This document shows positions 36,579 through 45,230 of a DNA stretch of 64,000 nt, piece after piece. The notes below the pieces were generated by a model. It worked only from the letters and a program-made list of their open reading frames with translations, was not told the DNA's origin and ran no database searches. Within the stretch, counting starts at the first letter, position 1; every line of letters begins with the position of its first letter. The translations under genes and the position numbers were made by a program. This stretch comes from Aridibacter sp965216195 (GTDB taxonomy: Bacteria > Acidobacteriota > Blastocatellia > Pyrinomonadales > Pyrinomonadaceae): positions 1,240,001-1,304,000 of the forward strand of contig OZ244151.1 of assembly GCA_965216195.1 (NCBI GenBank), in the 5' to 3' direction.

Positions 36579-36608
36579 AAAAAGCACCAATGATTTCTCA
36601 TTGGTGCT
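36579..36608 (-). terminator. trp operon attenuator terminator (3:4 hairpin)
   Basis: On the minus strand AGCACCAATGA (36608-36598) pairs perfectly with TCATTGGTGCT (36593-36583) around a GAAA loop and runs into five T. It stands between the leader peptide gene and trpE, 2 nt before the trpE ATG, so when it forms it should stop transcription before the structural genes. Confidence 0.88.
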
Positions 36609-36658
36609 CGAACAATCTTTTAAATTTAACTATGACTTAAAACACACGTTCACCAATG
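36599..36658 (-). promoter_or_regulatory. Antiterminator (2:3 pairing) of the trp attenuator
   Basis: CATTGGTG (36658-36651, inside the last leader codons) is perfectly complementary to CACCAATG (36606-36599), the left arm of the terminator. Pairing of these would prevent the terminator. A ribosome stalled at the upstream Trp codons leaves this segment free; one that reaches the leader stop at 36637 covers it. Confidence 0.75.
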
Positions 36659-36717
36659 CATATGGTCTTATTCCACCAACGCCATGCTGAAAACTGTGTA
36701 TTTGCTTTTAAAGCCAT
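36637..36717 (-). CDS. trpL: trp operon leader peptide
   Basis: Unannotated 26-residue ORF, too short for ordinary gene finding. It starts MALKANTQFSA and carries Trp at positions 12, 14 and 15 (Trp-Arg-Trp-Trp), ending ICIGERVF before TAA. Three Trp among four codons in a 26-aa peptide, placed between a TTGACA promoter and a perfect terminator in front of trpE, is the signature of ribosome-mediated attenuation. The predicted transcription start lies only a few bases before the ATG and no Shine-Dalgarno is seen, so the leader may be translated from a near-leaderless message. Confidence 0.88.
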   Translation of the reverse strand: MALKANTQFSAWRWWNKTICIGERVF

Positions 36718-36725
36718 CGGATAAC

Positions 36726-36754
36726 TTAATAACAGACGTAAAACGATCTGTCAA
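36726..36754 (-). promoter_or_regulatory. Promoter of the trp operon
   Basis: A consensus TTGACA (-35, 36754-36749), exactly 17 nt spacer and TATTAA (-10, 36731-36726; 4 of 6). The expected start near 36719 is about 2 nt ahead of the leader ATG. It lies in the short gap after argS, so readthrough from argS is also possible. Confidence 0.7.
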
Positions 36755-36765
36755 ATAAATGAATT

Positions 36766-38766
36766 TTACATCCTTTCCGGGACTCCAATGCCCATTACCT
36801 CAAGCGCTTTTGTCAAAGAGCGGCGTGCGATTTCAGCGACCCAGATCAATACAGCTTTTTTCACCTTATCCGATTCATTCATTATGCGGTGTTTTTGATA
36901 AAACAAATTAGAAAGCTTCGCAAGGTTAAAGGTATATTTTGCAAGGATTGCAGGTTCAGAGCTAGAAATCGCTTGAACAATTGCTTCCTCTAAACGGAAT
37001 GCAGAAATCACTACCGACCAAAAGTCATTTCCATTTTCACCGCTTAAGACTTCGTCCACTCTATCTTGATTTTCGGTGACCGTTTGTCTGGCGTTCTTAA
37101 GCGAATCTTTTTCAAGCTTTCTGAAAATAGAGTTCAAACGCACCGTCGCGTTTTGACAATAGGTACCCGTTTCTCCTTCAAAAGCAGTTGCCTCTTCAAA
37201 ATCAAATACAATCAGAGTGTTTTTCGTAAACTTCAAGAGAAAATAGCGCAGTGCTCCGATTGCTATGTCGTGGGCGATTTGTCGTTGTTTTTTCTCCGCA
37301 AATTCGGGATTTCTTTCTCGAACTTCGTCAAACGCATTTTCTTCGAGGCGATCAATCAGATCATCTGCTTTTACACCTAGGCCCCTGCGTCCCGACATCT
37401 CAATCGAAGATTTTTGCTTGTCTTCTTCGGATAACTCAAAACCAAGTTCTTCGGCTGCCTTCAGCGAAAGGGAAACCATTTCGTACGAGAGATGAACACT
37501 CGCCTCCTCACCTTTATCGGGGAAAATCTTCGCAACTCCTTTTTTTACAACTTCTTGTGGGTATGATTGACGCGTATCAATTACGTTATAAACGACCTCT
37601 GAGTTTCCAAATGAAGGATGAGATTTTTCACCTGTTTCCGCCGTTGATATCCAAACTTCTTTTCCGTTTTCGTATTCGGAAAACTTCTTGTAGTTAAAAT
37701 CGAGTCCAAGTAGCCCAAGTTTCCATGTCTGGAAGGCGATATCTTTTCCTGTGTAAGTAACAGTTCCGTTGGAGCGCACGAGAATTTTGTCTTGGTCGTG
37801 TTCGTCGCTACCTTCATGCGATTCAAAGGGCATCACCCAGCAGCCAGCCATTTTGCCATCTTCAGCAAGATGAATTGCACCCTTTTCCTTCATCATCTCA
37901 AAAGCTTTTTTCCAAAAGTGAAGGTGCAGGACTTCAGATTCGCGTGGAAGAAGATCATAACGAATTGAAAGTCGCTCCATCGTGTCTAAAATGCACTCCA
38001 CGTTTCTGGTCGCGACAAAATCCGCGAGCTCGGCAACTTCGTTATCACCCTCTTCTATAAGATGAAGAGTTTCGGCGCGTTTTTCTTCAAGCTCTTTATT
38101 TTGAGCATATTCTAATCCGACTTTCGTGTATAGATCCCAACAGTAGAAATCAAAAGAAACTCCCTTTTCCTTAAGTTCTGCGTAAAGTGTTTTTATCTTG
38201 TCCAAGTTTTTCTCTTCGAGATACACAAAACCGACGACGACGTCGGCAACCTGAACGCCCGTGTTATCGATATAATTCTGCACCTCAACACGGTTTCCGT
38301 TTGCGCGCAAGATACGGGCAAATGTATCTCCCAGAACGGAATTTCTTACGTGACCTATGTGAGCGGCCTTGTTTGGATTAACTGATGTGTGCTCGACGCA
38401 AATTTTTGGCGAGCTATTCTTGCCGTCGTTTGGCAAAAAATCTGCGTCAAGCGAATCCCTAAGGAAGTCGGAGCGTTTATAAAAGACGTTTAGGTAACCC
38501 GGTCCCGCAATTTGTACGTCCTGGACGAAATCCAGAGTTAAGAGGTCAGACTTTAGTTTCTCCGCAATCGCACGCGGGTTTTGCTTTTCACCCGTAGATT
38601 TTTTTAAGTGTTTTGCGAGTTCAAACGCGACTGGAAACGCCAAATCACCAAACTCAGTTTTCGGTGGCACTTCAGCGGCAACCGCCGAAAGGTCCATATC
38701 GAATTTTTGAGAGACAGTTTGTTTAATCTTCGTCGTTAATTTACTTTGAAATTCAATTAGGGACAT
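36766..38766 (-). CDS. argS: Arginyl-tRNA synthetase
   Basis: Class I aminoacyl-tRNA synthetase charging tRNA-Arg. 666 aa, longer than the E. coli enzyme (577), with extra material in the catalytic domain. Seen: the N-terminal Add-1 domain, the HIGH-type motif in NPNKAAHIGHVRN, a KMSKS-position motif EMSGRRG, and the C-terminal DALR anticodon domain ending in ARRSLTKALEVMGIGVPERM (in part LTKALEVMGI). It stands alone upstream of the trp leader with its own promoter. Confidence 0.96.
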   Translation of the reverse strand: MSLIEFQSKLTTKIKQTVSQKFDMDLSAVAAEVPPKTEFGDLAFPVAFELAKHLKKSTGEKQNPRAIAEKLKSDLLTLDFVQDVQIAGPGYLNVFYKRSDFLRDSLDADFLPNDGKNSSPKICVEHTSVNPNKAAHIGHVRNSVLGDTFARILRANGNRVEVQNYIDNTGVQVADVVVGFVYLEEKNLDKIKTLYAELKEKGVSFDFYCWDLYTKVGLEYAQNKELEEKRAETLHLIEEGDNEVAELADFVATRNVECILDTMERLSIRYDLLPRESEVLHLHFWKKAFEMMKEKGAIHLAEDGKMAGCWVMPFESHEGSDEHDQDKILVRSNGTVTYTGKDIAFQTWKLGLLGLDFNYKKFSEYENGKEVWISTAETGEKSHPSFGNSEVVYNVIDTRQSYPQEVVKKGVAKIFPDKGEEASVHLSYEMVSLSLKAAEELGFELSEEDKQKSSIEMSGRRGLGVKADDLIDRLEENAFDEVRERNPEFAEKKQRQIAHDIAIGALRYFLLKFTKNTLIVFDFEEATAFEGETGTYCQNATVRLNSIFRKLEKDSLKNARQTVTENQDRVDEVLSGENGNDFWSVVISAFRLEEAIVQAISSSEPAILAKYTFNLAKLSNLFYQKHRIMNESDKVKKAVLIWVAEIARRSLTKALEVMGIGVPERM

Positions 38767-38803
38767 CGGTTTAATCGCTTATCTGCGGTAAAATCAAATG
38801 CAA

Positions 38804-38832
38804 AGTATAGCTTTCGGTTACCTATATATCAA
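38804..38832 (-). promoter_or_regulatory. Promoter of argS
   Basis: TTGATA (5 of 6), 17-nt spacer, TATACT (5 of 6) on the minus strand, giving a leader of about 30 nt. It lies in the 78-bp divergent gap between argS and the sirtuin gene. Confidence 0.7.
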
Positions 38833-38844
38833 TGCGAGAATAGA

Positions 38845-39570
38845 ATGGAGATTTCAGATAAAATACACCGAAATATCGAAGGTTGGGAAGCGATTTGCGT
38901 ATTAACGGGCGCAGGAATTTCTGCGGAATCGGGTGTGCCGACTTTTCGTAGTGGAGGACAGTCTGCGGTTTGGAAGGGAATGCCCTTTGACCAGATTTCG
39001 TCGGCTAGGATGGTCAAAGAGGATTTAGGAGAGGTTTGGGAATGGTTTGATTACCGGCGTACCGTTTTAGGGAAGTGTGAGCCGAATCTAGCGCATAAGA
39101 CCCTCGTCGGTTGGGAAAGCCGATTTAAGGATTTTACGTTGGTGACCCAAAATGTGGATGGCCTTCACACGAGAGCGGGCTCTGATAACGTGATTGAAGT
39201 TCACGGCAATATAAACCGTTCGCGCTGTCTCGGTTGCGGGAAACGGTTTCAAATGGCCGCGGATGATGTTCCACATAAACCAACTGAATGTGACGAATGC
39301 GGTCAGGGGGTTCGGCCCGATGTGATCTTGTTTGGCGAAATGTTGCCGCCTGGGGCCTATGAAAATGCATCTATACAGGCGGAAAGTTGCGACATCTTCC
39401 TGGTGATTGGTACATCAGCTTTGGTTTATCCTGCAGCGATGCTGCCGGAAGTCGCAAAGCGGAATGGGGCTTACCTCGTTGAAGTAAATCCTGAGGAGAC
39501 TCCGTTGACATCCCATTGTGATGAGTCATTTCGAGGGAAGGCAGGCGATATCTTGCCGAATTTGTTATAA
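38845..39570 (+). CDS. Sir2-family NAD-dependent protein deacylase
   Basis: Removes acyl groups from lysine using NAD. 241 aa. Seen: GAGISAESGVPTFR (NAD fold), TQNVDGLH, catalytic His in VIEVHGN, a zinc ribbon with CLGCG and CDECG, and VIGTSALVYPAA. The spacing fits the CobB type III group, although the Tyr/Arg pair typical of desuccinylases (Y-x-x-R) is represented here by FDYRR. Followed 9 nt later by larC. Confidence 0.93.
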   Translation: MEISDKIHRNIEGWEAICVLTGAGISAESGVPTFRSGGQSAVWKGMPFDQISSARMVKEDLGEVWEWFDYRRTVLGKCEPNLAHKTLVGWESRFKDFTLVTQNVDGLHTRAGSDNVIEVHGNINRSRCLGCGKRFQMAADDVPHKPTECDECGQGVRPDVILFGEMLPPGAYENASIQAESCDIFLVIGTSALVYPAAMLPEVAKRNGAYLVEVNPEETPLTSHCDESFRGKAGDILPNLL

Positions 39571-39579
39571 AGATAGTTT

Positions 39580-40863
39580 ATGAAAACGCTTTATTTTGAT
39601 TGTTTTGCAGGTGCAAGCGGGAATATGATCCTTGGCGGATTGGTTTCGCTCGGCGTTGATGCCGAACGATTAGAAACGATACTCCAGAGGCTAAACGTCC
39701 CGGATTTTGAGATAAAGTTTGCTAAGGTTGACCGAGCCGGGATTAGTGCGTTTCATTCTGAGACGGTCTACAGGAAAGAAGAGGTTCACCGGCATTTTTC
39801 TGATATTAAAAGAATAATTGGCGATTCCGATCTTAGTGAAACTGTGAAAACTCGTTCGATCGAGATATTCAGGAATCTTGCAAAGGCAGAGGCGAAAGTC
39901 CACGGAATCGAGCACGAGAAGGTTCATTTCCACGAGGTCGGTGCGATGGACGCGATTCTTGACGTTGTTGGAGCCTGTATAGGTTTTGAGATTTTGGGAA
40001 TTGAACAATTTGTTTGCTCGAAAATCCACGTCGGTAGTGGGTTTATCGAAATGGAACACGGAAAATACCCTGTGCCTCCGCCGGCAGTCTCCGAGATTTT
40101 GAAGCGCGTTCCGATTTACTCGACCGAAATCGAAGGTGAGTTAACAACCCCAACGGGCGCTGCAATACTTTCAACGGTTTGTAATGACTTTGGCGCGATC
40201 CTCGAAATGAAAATTGAGAAAACTGGTTATGGCGCCGGTACCAGGGAATATGAGAAATTTCCGAACGCGTTGCGGCTGATTGTTGGAGAAGCAATCCCGC
40301 AAAGGCGCAAAGATGCGAAGGATGTTCAGGAAATGGTCCCGCAAAGGCGCGAAGGCGCTAAGAGGGATGAAATCAAAGATCAAAGTCCCAAGTCCCAAGA
40401 CCAAACTCTCCTTCTCCTCGAAACCAATCTCGACGATATTTCTTCGGAAGTCCTGGGGTACGTGATGGAGAAAGCGTTTGACGTTGGCGCGCTTGATTGT
40501 TGGTTTACGCCGATTCAGATGAAAAAGAACCGCCCGGCGACCACCGTTTCTATTCTTTGCGAAAACGAAAAACGTGATGAGTTAATGGAGTTGCTCTTTT
40601 TCGAAACCACGACGCTCGGTGTTAGAATTAGCGAGATCGAACGAACTTGTCTCGAACGCGAAACCCGCAAAGTTAAAACCGAGTATGGCGACGTAAATGT
40701 AAAGGTCGGGTACTACAAGAAAAACGTTGTAAACGTAAAACCCGAGTATGAAAAACTACGAGAGATTGCGGTCGAAACAGGCAGGTCATTGAGCGAAATC
40801 GAAGAGTTGGTTTTAGAGGAATTTAAGTATTCGTCGAGGAAGAATAAAGTTGTCGGAAAATAA
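39580..40863 (+). CDS. larC: LarC-family nickel-insertion protein (UPF0272)
   Basis: CTP-dependent nickel insertase of nickel-pincer nucleotide cofactor synthesis. 427 aa in one frame. Seen: DCFAGASGNMILGGL at the N-terminus, HFHEVGAMDAILDVVG, KYPVPPPAVSEIL, GELTTPTGAAIL and the C-terminal part with LETNLDDISSEVLGY. In lactobacilli larC1 and larC2 are joined by programmed frameshifting; here both are in one frame. Residues about 239-275, near the boundary of the two parts, are an Arg/Lys/Gln/Ser-rich insertion made of repeat DNA (see repeat at 40296-40410). No larB or larE is adjacent, so participation in lactate racemase or other pincer enzymes is unproven. Confidence 0.88.
   Translation: MKTLYFDCFAGASGNMILGGLVSLGVDAERLETILQRLNVPDFEIKFAKVDRAGISAFHSETVYRKEEVHRHFSDIKRIIGDSDLSETVKTRSIEIFRNLAKAEAKVHGIEHEKVHFHEVGAMDAILDVVGACIGFEILGIEQFVCSKIHVGSGFIEMEHGKYPVPPPAVSEILKRVPIYSTEIEGELTTPTGAAILSTVCNDFGAILEMKIEKTGYGAGTREYEKFPNALRLIVGEAIPQRRKDAKDVQEMVPQRREGAKRDEIKDQSPKSQDQTLLLLETNLDDISSEVLGYVMEKAFDVGALDCWFTPIQMKKNRPATTVSILCENEKRDELMELLFFETTTLGVRISEIERTCLERETRKVKTEYGDVNVKVGYYKKNVVNVKPEYEKLREIAVETGRSLSEIEELVLEEFKYSSRKNKVVGK
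40296..40410 (+). repeat. Dispersed repeat DNA inserted in frame within larC
   Basis: Two copies of CCCGCAAAGGCGC(A/G)AAG-type sequence (40298-40322 and 40340-40362) followed by heptad-like AAGTCCC/AAGACC units (40378-40403). These are typical of intergenic repeats but here add about 37 codons to larC without breaking the frame. Confidence 0.7.
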
Positions 40864-41422
40864 AGTTGAAATAGAAAAAATTGCACAAGGCGTGCGTCTG
40901 ATTTTGGAAGGCATCGGAGAAGATGCAGATCGGCACGGTCTGAGAAAAACGCCGGAGCGGGTGGCAAATTTTTACGTTGAGCTTACCGAGGGAATGTGGC
41001 AGGAGGCCAGCTCCGAGGTAGTGCCGTTACCGGGCGATTCTCACGATGAAATGGTTATCGTGAAGGACATTTCGATCGCTTCGGTTTGCGAGCATCATCT
41101 AGCGCCATTCGTTGGGAAATGTCACGTTGCATATATTCCGAAAGGTGGACGTATTGTAGGGCTATCGAAACTTGCTCGGGTAGCGGAGATTTTCGCACGT
41201 CGGTTACAAGTGCAGGAGCGCCTGACAAAGCAAATCGCAGATACACTTTTCGGTGAGCTTGAGCCGCTTGGTGTGATGGTCGTAGTAGAAGCTGAACACA
41301 CTTGTATGACCCTGCGCGGAGTGAAAAAGCCGGGTGCTAAAACAGTTACATCAGCTGTCCTCGGTGGATTTAGAAAAGATCCGCGTACACGTGCCGAGGC
41401 GATGAGTTTGATAAAAGGGTAA
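40850..41422 (+). CDS. folE: GTP cyclohydrolase I
   Basis: Converts GTP to dihydroneopterin triphosphate, the entry to folate synthesis. 190 aa. Zinc ligands Cys80 and His83 (SVCEHHLAPF) and Cys152 (HTCMTLRG) are all present, as is the GLSKLARV motif. The start is a TTG at 40850, inside the end of larC (14-nt overlap): no ATG exists before the conserved domain, and GAGG stands about 10 nt upstream. Probably coupled to larC translation. Confidence 0.95.
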   Translation: MSENKVEIEKIAQGVRLILEGIGEDADRHGLRKTPERVANFYVELTEGMWQEASSEVVPLPGDSHDEMVIVKDISIASVCEHHLAPFVGKCHVAYIPKGGRIVGLSKLARVAEIFARRLQVQERLTKQIADTLFGELEPLGVMVVVEAEHTCMTLRGVKKPGAKTVTSAVLGGFRKDPRTRAEAMSLIKG

Positions 41423-41461
41423 AAGGGGAAAAAGAGAAGAAGAGAGAAGAGAAAACGAGAT

Positions 41462-43126
41462 ATGAAAGGAAATCATTGGAAATGTTGTTTGCTGGTTCTG
41501 GTTTTGGCGATTGGCGGGTTGGCTCAAACTCCGGGAAAATACGCGGAGTATTTTGACGAAGCGCGTTTGAAAAACACGATCAAATTTTTGTCTGAGGACG
41601 GGTTTGAGGGGCGCGGACCCGGGAGTCGCGGCGGAGAACTTGCAGCGAAGTATATTGCTCATCGTCTGCAAATGGCTGGAATCAAACCCGGAAACAAAGG
41701 CAGTTATTTTCAACCCGTTTCATTAGTGGCAGTCAAGGCAAACCCAAAAGCCAAACTAAAAATCTCGGGAAAAAATGCGACGTTTGAATACGATTTCGGG
41801 AAGGATTACGTCGTTTCGACGAGTGCGCAACGCGAAAATGTACGAATCGATAACGAACTTGTGTTTGTTGGATATGGAATCGATGCTCCTGAGCAAAAGT
41901 GGAACGACTACAAAGGCAAAAAAAGTGATTACCGCGGTAAAATCCTCGTTATGCTTGTCAACGATCCACCGCCGACGTCGGATAAGCCGGATCGTTTCGG
42001 CGGAAAAGCGCTGACCTATTACGGTCGCTGGACATACAAGTATGAAGAAGCTGCAAGGCGCGGTGCGGCGGGCGTTATTTTGATTCACACAAGAGAATCA
42101 GCCGGCTACGGTTGGAACGTTGTAGAAACTTCCTTGGGTGGAAGTTGGCGGTATGAAGTTGAACGAGGAGCTGGCGATTCGACGCCGTTCTTGCGGATGA
42201 AATCGTGGATTACAAACGACACGGCGAAGCGGATATTTGCACAAGCTGGGAAGAATCTTGATGAGCTTCGAGAAAAGGCAAAATCGAGAAAGTTTAAGCC
42301 TGTAAATCTAAAGCTGCGTGCGAAATTAAACCACAAATATCAGCTCAAACGGGTTAAATCCAACAATGTTGTAGGCCTGTGGGAGGGTCGTGATCCGAGT
42401 CTTAAAAATCAGTACGTTCTTTTCACCTCCCACTGGGATCATTTGGGTGTCGGGAAACCGAACGCGAAAGGCGACACGATATACAACGGAGCGTTGGATA
42501 ACGCTTCGGGGATCGGACAGGTTCTATTGATTGCGGAGGCTTTTACAAAACTCCGGAAGAGAGATCAGCCCAGGCGCTCCCAGGTTTTTCTATTTACGAC
42601 CGCCGAGGAGCAAGGTTTGTTGGGCGCCGAATGGTATGCGCGAAATCCGATTTATCCGCTTGAAGAGACTTCGGCGAATATCAATATCGATGGCGGGAAT
42701 TTTTATGGGAAGACTCGTGACTATGGCGCACTCGGCGCGGAGCGATCGAATCTTCAGAGGATGGTGAATAAGGCACTTGAAAAACGCGGGATGACCTTTT
42801 CGCCTGACAACCGCCCGGAGCAGGGATATTTTTTCCGCTCGGATCACTTTCCTTTCGCGAAGAAGGGGGTGCCGGCGCTTTCGATACGAAACGGGAGCGA
42901 TTACGTCGGAAAACCTGCAGGCTGGAGCGAACAGTTTTTCGCAGACTACAACCGCAACCATTATCATCAGCCGTCAGACGAATTTCGTGACGATTGGGTT
43001 TTCGATGGGATGGTTCAAATGCTCGATGTCACGCTAGATATTGCGATTCAAGCTGCGAACGTTAAGAAACTGCCGAGATATAACAAAAAGGACGAGTTTG
43101 CGAAGGCGCAGCCTAATAGGAAGTGA
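41462..43126 (+). CDS. Exported M28-family zinc aminopeptidase with PA domain
   Basis: 554 aa. Signal peptide about 1-22. Then a PA (protease-associated) domain interrupts the N-terminal part (about 115-260, with RGAAGVILIHTRESAGYGW). The di-zinc core has FTSHWDHLGVG, GALDNASGIG, TTAEEQGLLG, NIDGG and a final His in NHYHQPSDE. All metal ligands expected for M28 appear intact. It probably trims peptides in the periplasm or outside the cell. It stands 40 nt after folE. Confidence 0.9.
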   Translation: MKGNHWKCCLLVLVLAIGGLAQTPGKYAEYFDEARLKNTIKFLSEDGFEGRGPGSRGGELAAKYIAHRLQMAGIKPGNKGSYFQPVSLVAVKANPKAKLKISGKNATFEYDFGKDYVVSTSAQRENVRIDNELVFVGYGIDAPEQKWNDYKGKKSDYRGKILVMLVNDPPPTSDKPDRFGGKALTYYGRWTYKYEEAARRGAAGVILIHTRESAGYGWNVVETSLGGSWRYEVERGAGDSTPFLRMKSWITNDTAKRIFAQAGKNLDELREKAKSRKFKPVNLKLRAKLNHKYQLKRVKSNNVVGLWEGRDPSLKNQYVLFTSHWDHLGVGKPNAKGDTIYNGALDNASGIGQVLLIAEAFTKLRKRDQPRRSQVFLFTTAEEQGLLGAEWYARNPIYPLEETSANINIDGGNFYGKTRDYGALGAERSNLQRMVNKALEKRGMTFSPDNRPEQGYFFRSDHFPFAKKGVPALSIRNGSDYVGKPAGWSEQFFADYNRNHYHQPSDEFRDDWVFDGMVQMLDVTLDIAIQAANVKKLPRYNKKDEFAKAQPNRK

Positions 43127-43127
43127 T

Positions 43128-43187
43128 GCTGAAACCCGCACGGAATAAGGGTGGAGTTGCGCACACTTACTACGTGCGTGTTTCTGC
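43128..43187. repeat. 60-bp inverted-repeat element upstream of metG
   Basis: GCTGAAACCCGCACGGAATAAG (43128-43149; quoted here as arms of 22 nt: GCTGAAACCCGCACG then GAATAAG) pairs with CTTACTACGTGCGTGTTTC (43166-43184) and following TGC with 4 mismatches in 22. A much more degenerate relative may exist at 59168-59222, after the thiolase gene. It looks like a short dispersed repeat that folds into one long hairpin just before the metG start. Confidence 0.6.
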
Positions 43188-43196
43188 ATTGAATCA

Positions 43197-45230
43197 ATGA
43201 AAACGTTTTACATTACAACACCAATTTACTACGCGAACTCCTTACCGCATTTGGGACACTTGTACACGACCACCGTTTCCGACGCGGTAAACCGCTACAA
43301 AAAGCAGCGCGGTTTCGATACTTACTTCCTTACCGGCACAGACGAACACGGAATAAACATTCAGCGCGCCGCGGAAGAAAATAAACGGACGCCAAAGGAA
43401 CAGGTCGATTATATAGCTGGCGAGCTTAAAAAGATGTTTGCCGATTTCGGTTTGGATACTGAAAACGGCGGTTACGACATCTTCATGCGAACAACGAACG
43501 AGTTTCATTATGAAGCCGTTCAAAAGTTCTGGGAAAAGATCGCGCAAAATGAAACACCAAAAGGTAACTCGTGTATTTACAAGGATTTCTACAAGGCTTG
43601 GTTTTGCGCAGCGTGTGCTGAGTTTAAGACAGAAACGGAATATGAAACACGCGATGGAGAAGACGTGCCCCGTTGTTTGGTTCACGAAAAACCGCTTGAT
43701 CGGGTCGAAGAAGAAAGCTATTTTTTTAGACTTTCCGATTACGCCGAAACCTTGCTCGAGGCGATTGAAAATAACAAAAATTTGATTTGCCCCGAACCAA
43801 GGAAGAACGAGATCGTCTCGTTTATAAAGCGCGGTTTGGATGATTTGTCGATTTCCCGCGAAAAGAAAAATGTGAGTTGGGGTGTGCCCGTACCCGGTGA
43901 TGAAAATCATGTGATGTATGTTTGGATCGATGCCCTTTCAAACTATATAACGGCGATTGGTTATGAGAACGATTATCGCAATGAAATAGCAGGCTTCGAG
44001 AAATATTGGCAAAACGTCCATCATTTTGTAGGAAAAGATATATTGCGTTTTCATACAGTTTACTGGTTTTCGTTCCTTCTGGCTGCGGGTCTAGAGCTTC
44101 CTAAAACCGTGTATGCTCACGGCATGTGGTTAGACGGCGATGGCAGGAAGATGGGAAAAACATTGGGCAATGTGATAAAACCTCAAGTATTACATGAGCA
44201 TTTTCAAACTGATGCATTGCGATATTTTCTTCTGCGGGAGATGATTTTTGGAAAGGACGGAAAGTTTTCGTACGAGAATTTTATCGAGCGAGCAAACGCA
44301 GATCTCGCGAAAGGGTTAGGAAACCTCTCGTCGCGAACCCTTTCGATGATTTCAAAGTATCGGGAAGGATTGGTTCCTAATGGCGGCATCCACGAGGAAA
44401 ACTTCATTTTTGCAAAGCGTGTGGGGGTAAGCACGGATGATCAGGAACTGGCTTCGGTGTTGGAACTCGCTCGGGACGAGTTTTTACAAAGATTTGATGA
44501 GTTTGACTTCAGCATTGCGCTTGAGAAGCTTTGGGTTGTTATCCAACGGATAGACAAGATGATCACGGAATCGGCCCCGTGGAAGCTCATCAAGGACAAA
44601 GAGCAGCAGGAAACGCTGAACGCCGTGTTGTATCGTGCGGTTGAAACCCTGCGCTGGTTATGCGTGCTGCTTCATCCGGTGATGCCGGAGAGCACTCGCT
44701 CGATCTATCGCCAGATGGGACTTGAGGGCGATCCGGCGGACGTTGACCCGTCTTTATTGCGGTGGGGAGGACTCAGTTCGGGTACGAAGATCGGAAAGGC
44801 GGAGCCTGTATTTCCGAGGTTAGACGGGAACAAAATTATGAATGAGATCGAGGCGAAGGAAGAGGAAGAAAAAAAGCAGGCTGAGGAAGCCGAGATGAAT
44901 TACATAACTATTGACGACTTCATCAAGGTTGAGTTACGGGTTGGAGAGGTTTTGGAATGTGAGGCGGTGCCAAAATCTGAAAAGCTTCTGAAGTGTAAGG
45001 TTGATCTGGGTGAGGAAAAGCCCCGACAGATACTTGCAGGGATGGCGCAGCATTACACACCGGAAGAAATGACGGGCAAAAAGATCGTTGTCGTCTCCAA
45101 CCTAAAGCCCAGAAAAATGATGGGGACGGAGTCGCAGGGAATGATCTGCGCAGCATCGTTTGGTGAAGATGATAAGCCTGTAATTGCGACCTTTCTTGAA
45201 GACGTGCCGAATGGGGCAAGACTTAAATAA
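43197..45230 (+). CDS. metG: Methionyl-tRNA synthetase
   Basis: Class I synthetase, 677 aa. Seen: the HIGH-type motif PHLGHLYTTT, a connective peptide with two Cys in FCAACAEF but a reduced zinc-knuckle set (no second CxxC), KMGKTLGN at the KMSKS position, the alpha-helical anticodon domain, and a C-terminal EMAP/Trbp111-like tRNA-binding domain (about 565-677, IDDFIKVELRVGEVLECEAV in part) that drives dimerisation. The stop overlaps the tatD start as TAATG. Confidence 0.96.
   Translation: MKTFYITTPIYYANSLPHLGHLYTTTVSDAVNRYKKQRGFDTYFLTGTDEHGINIQRAAEENKRTPKEQVDYIAGELKKMFADFGLDTENGGYDIFMRTTNEFHYEAVQKFWEKIAQNETPKGNSCIYKDFYKAWFCAACAEFKTETEYETRDGEDVPRCLVHEKPLDRVEEESYFFRLSDYAETLLEAIENNKNLICPEPRKNEIVSFIKRGLDDLSISREKKNVSWGVPVPGDENHVMYVWIDALSNYITAIGYENDYRNEIAGFEKYWQNVHHFVGKDILRFHTVYWFSFLLAAGLELPKTVYAHGMWLDGDGRKMGKTLGNVIKPQVLHEHFQTDALRYFLLREMIFGKDGKFSYENFIERANADLAKGLGNLSSRTLSMISKYREGLVPNGGIHEENFIFAKRVGVSTDDQELASVLELARDEFLQRFDEFDFSIALEKLWVVIQRIDKMITESAPWKLIKDKEQQETLNAVLYRAVETLRWLCVLLHPVMPESTRSIYRQMGLEGDPADVDPSLLRWGGLSSGTKIGKAEPVFPRLDGNKIMNEIEAKEEEEKKQAEEAEMNYITIDDFIKVELRVGEVLECEAVPKSEKLLKCKVDLGEEKPRQILAGMAQHYTPEEMTGKKIVVVSNLKPRKMMGTESQGMICAASFGEDDKPVIATFLEDVPNGARLK

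Noticed and set aside
36578..36601. Longer trpE start at 36601 (N-terminus MRNHW)
   Set aside because: That ATG is inside the right part of the attenuator hairpin region; the ATG at 36577 just after the terminator agrees with the family N-terminus.
39580..40863. Programmed frameshift in larC as in lactobacilli
   Set aside because: Both LarC parts are already in one continuous frame, so no shift is needed.
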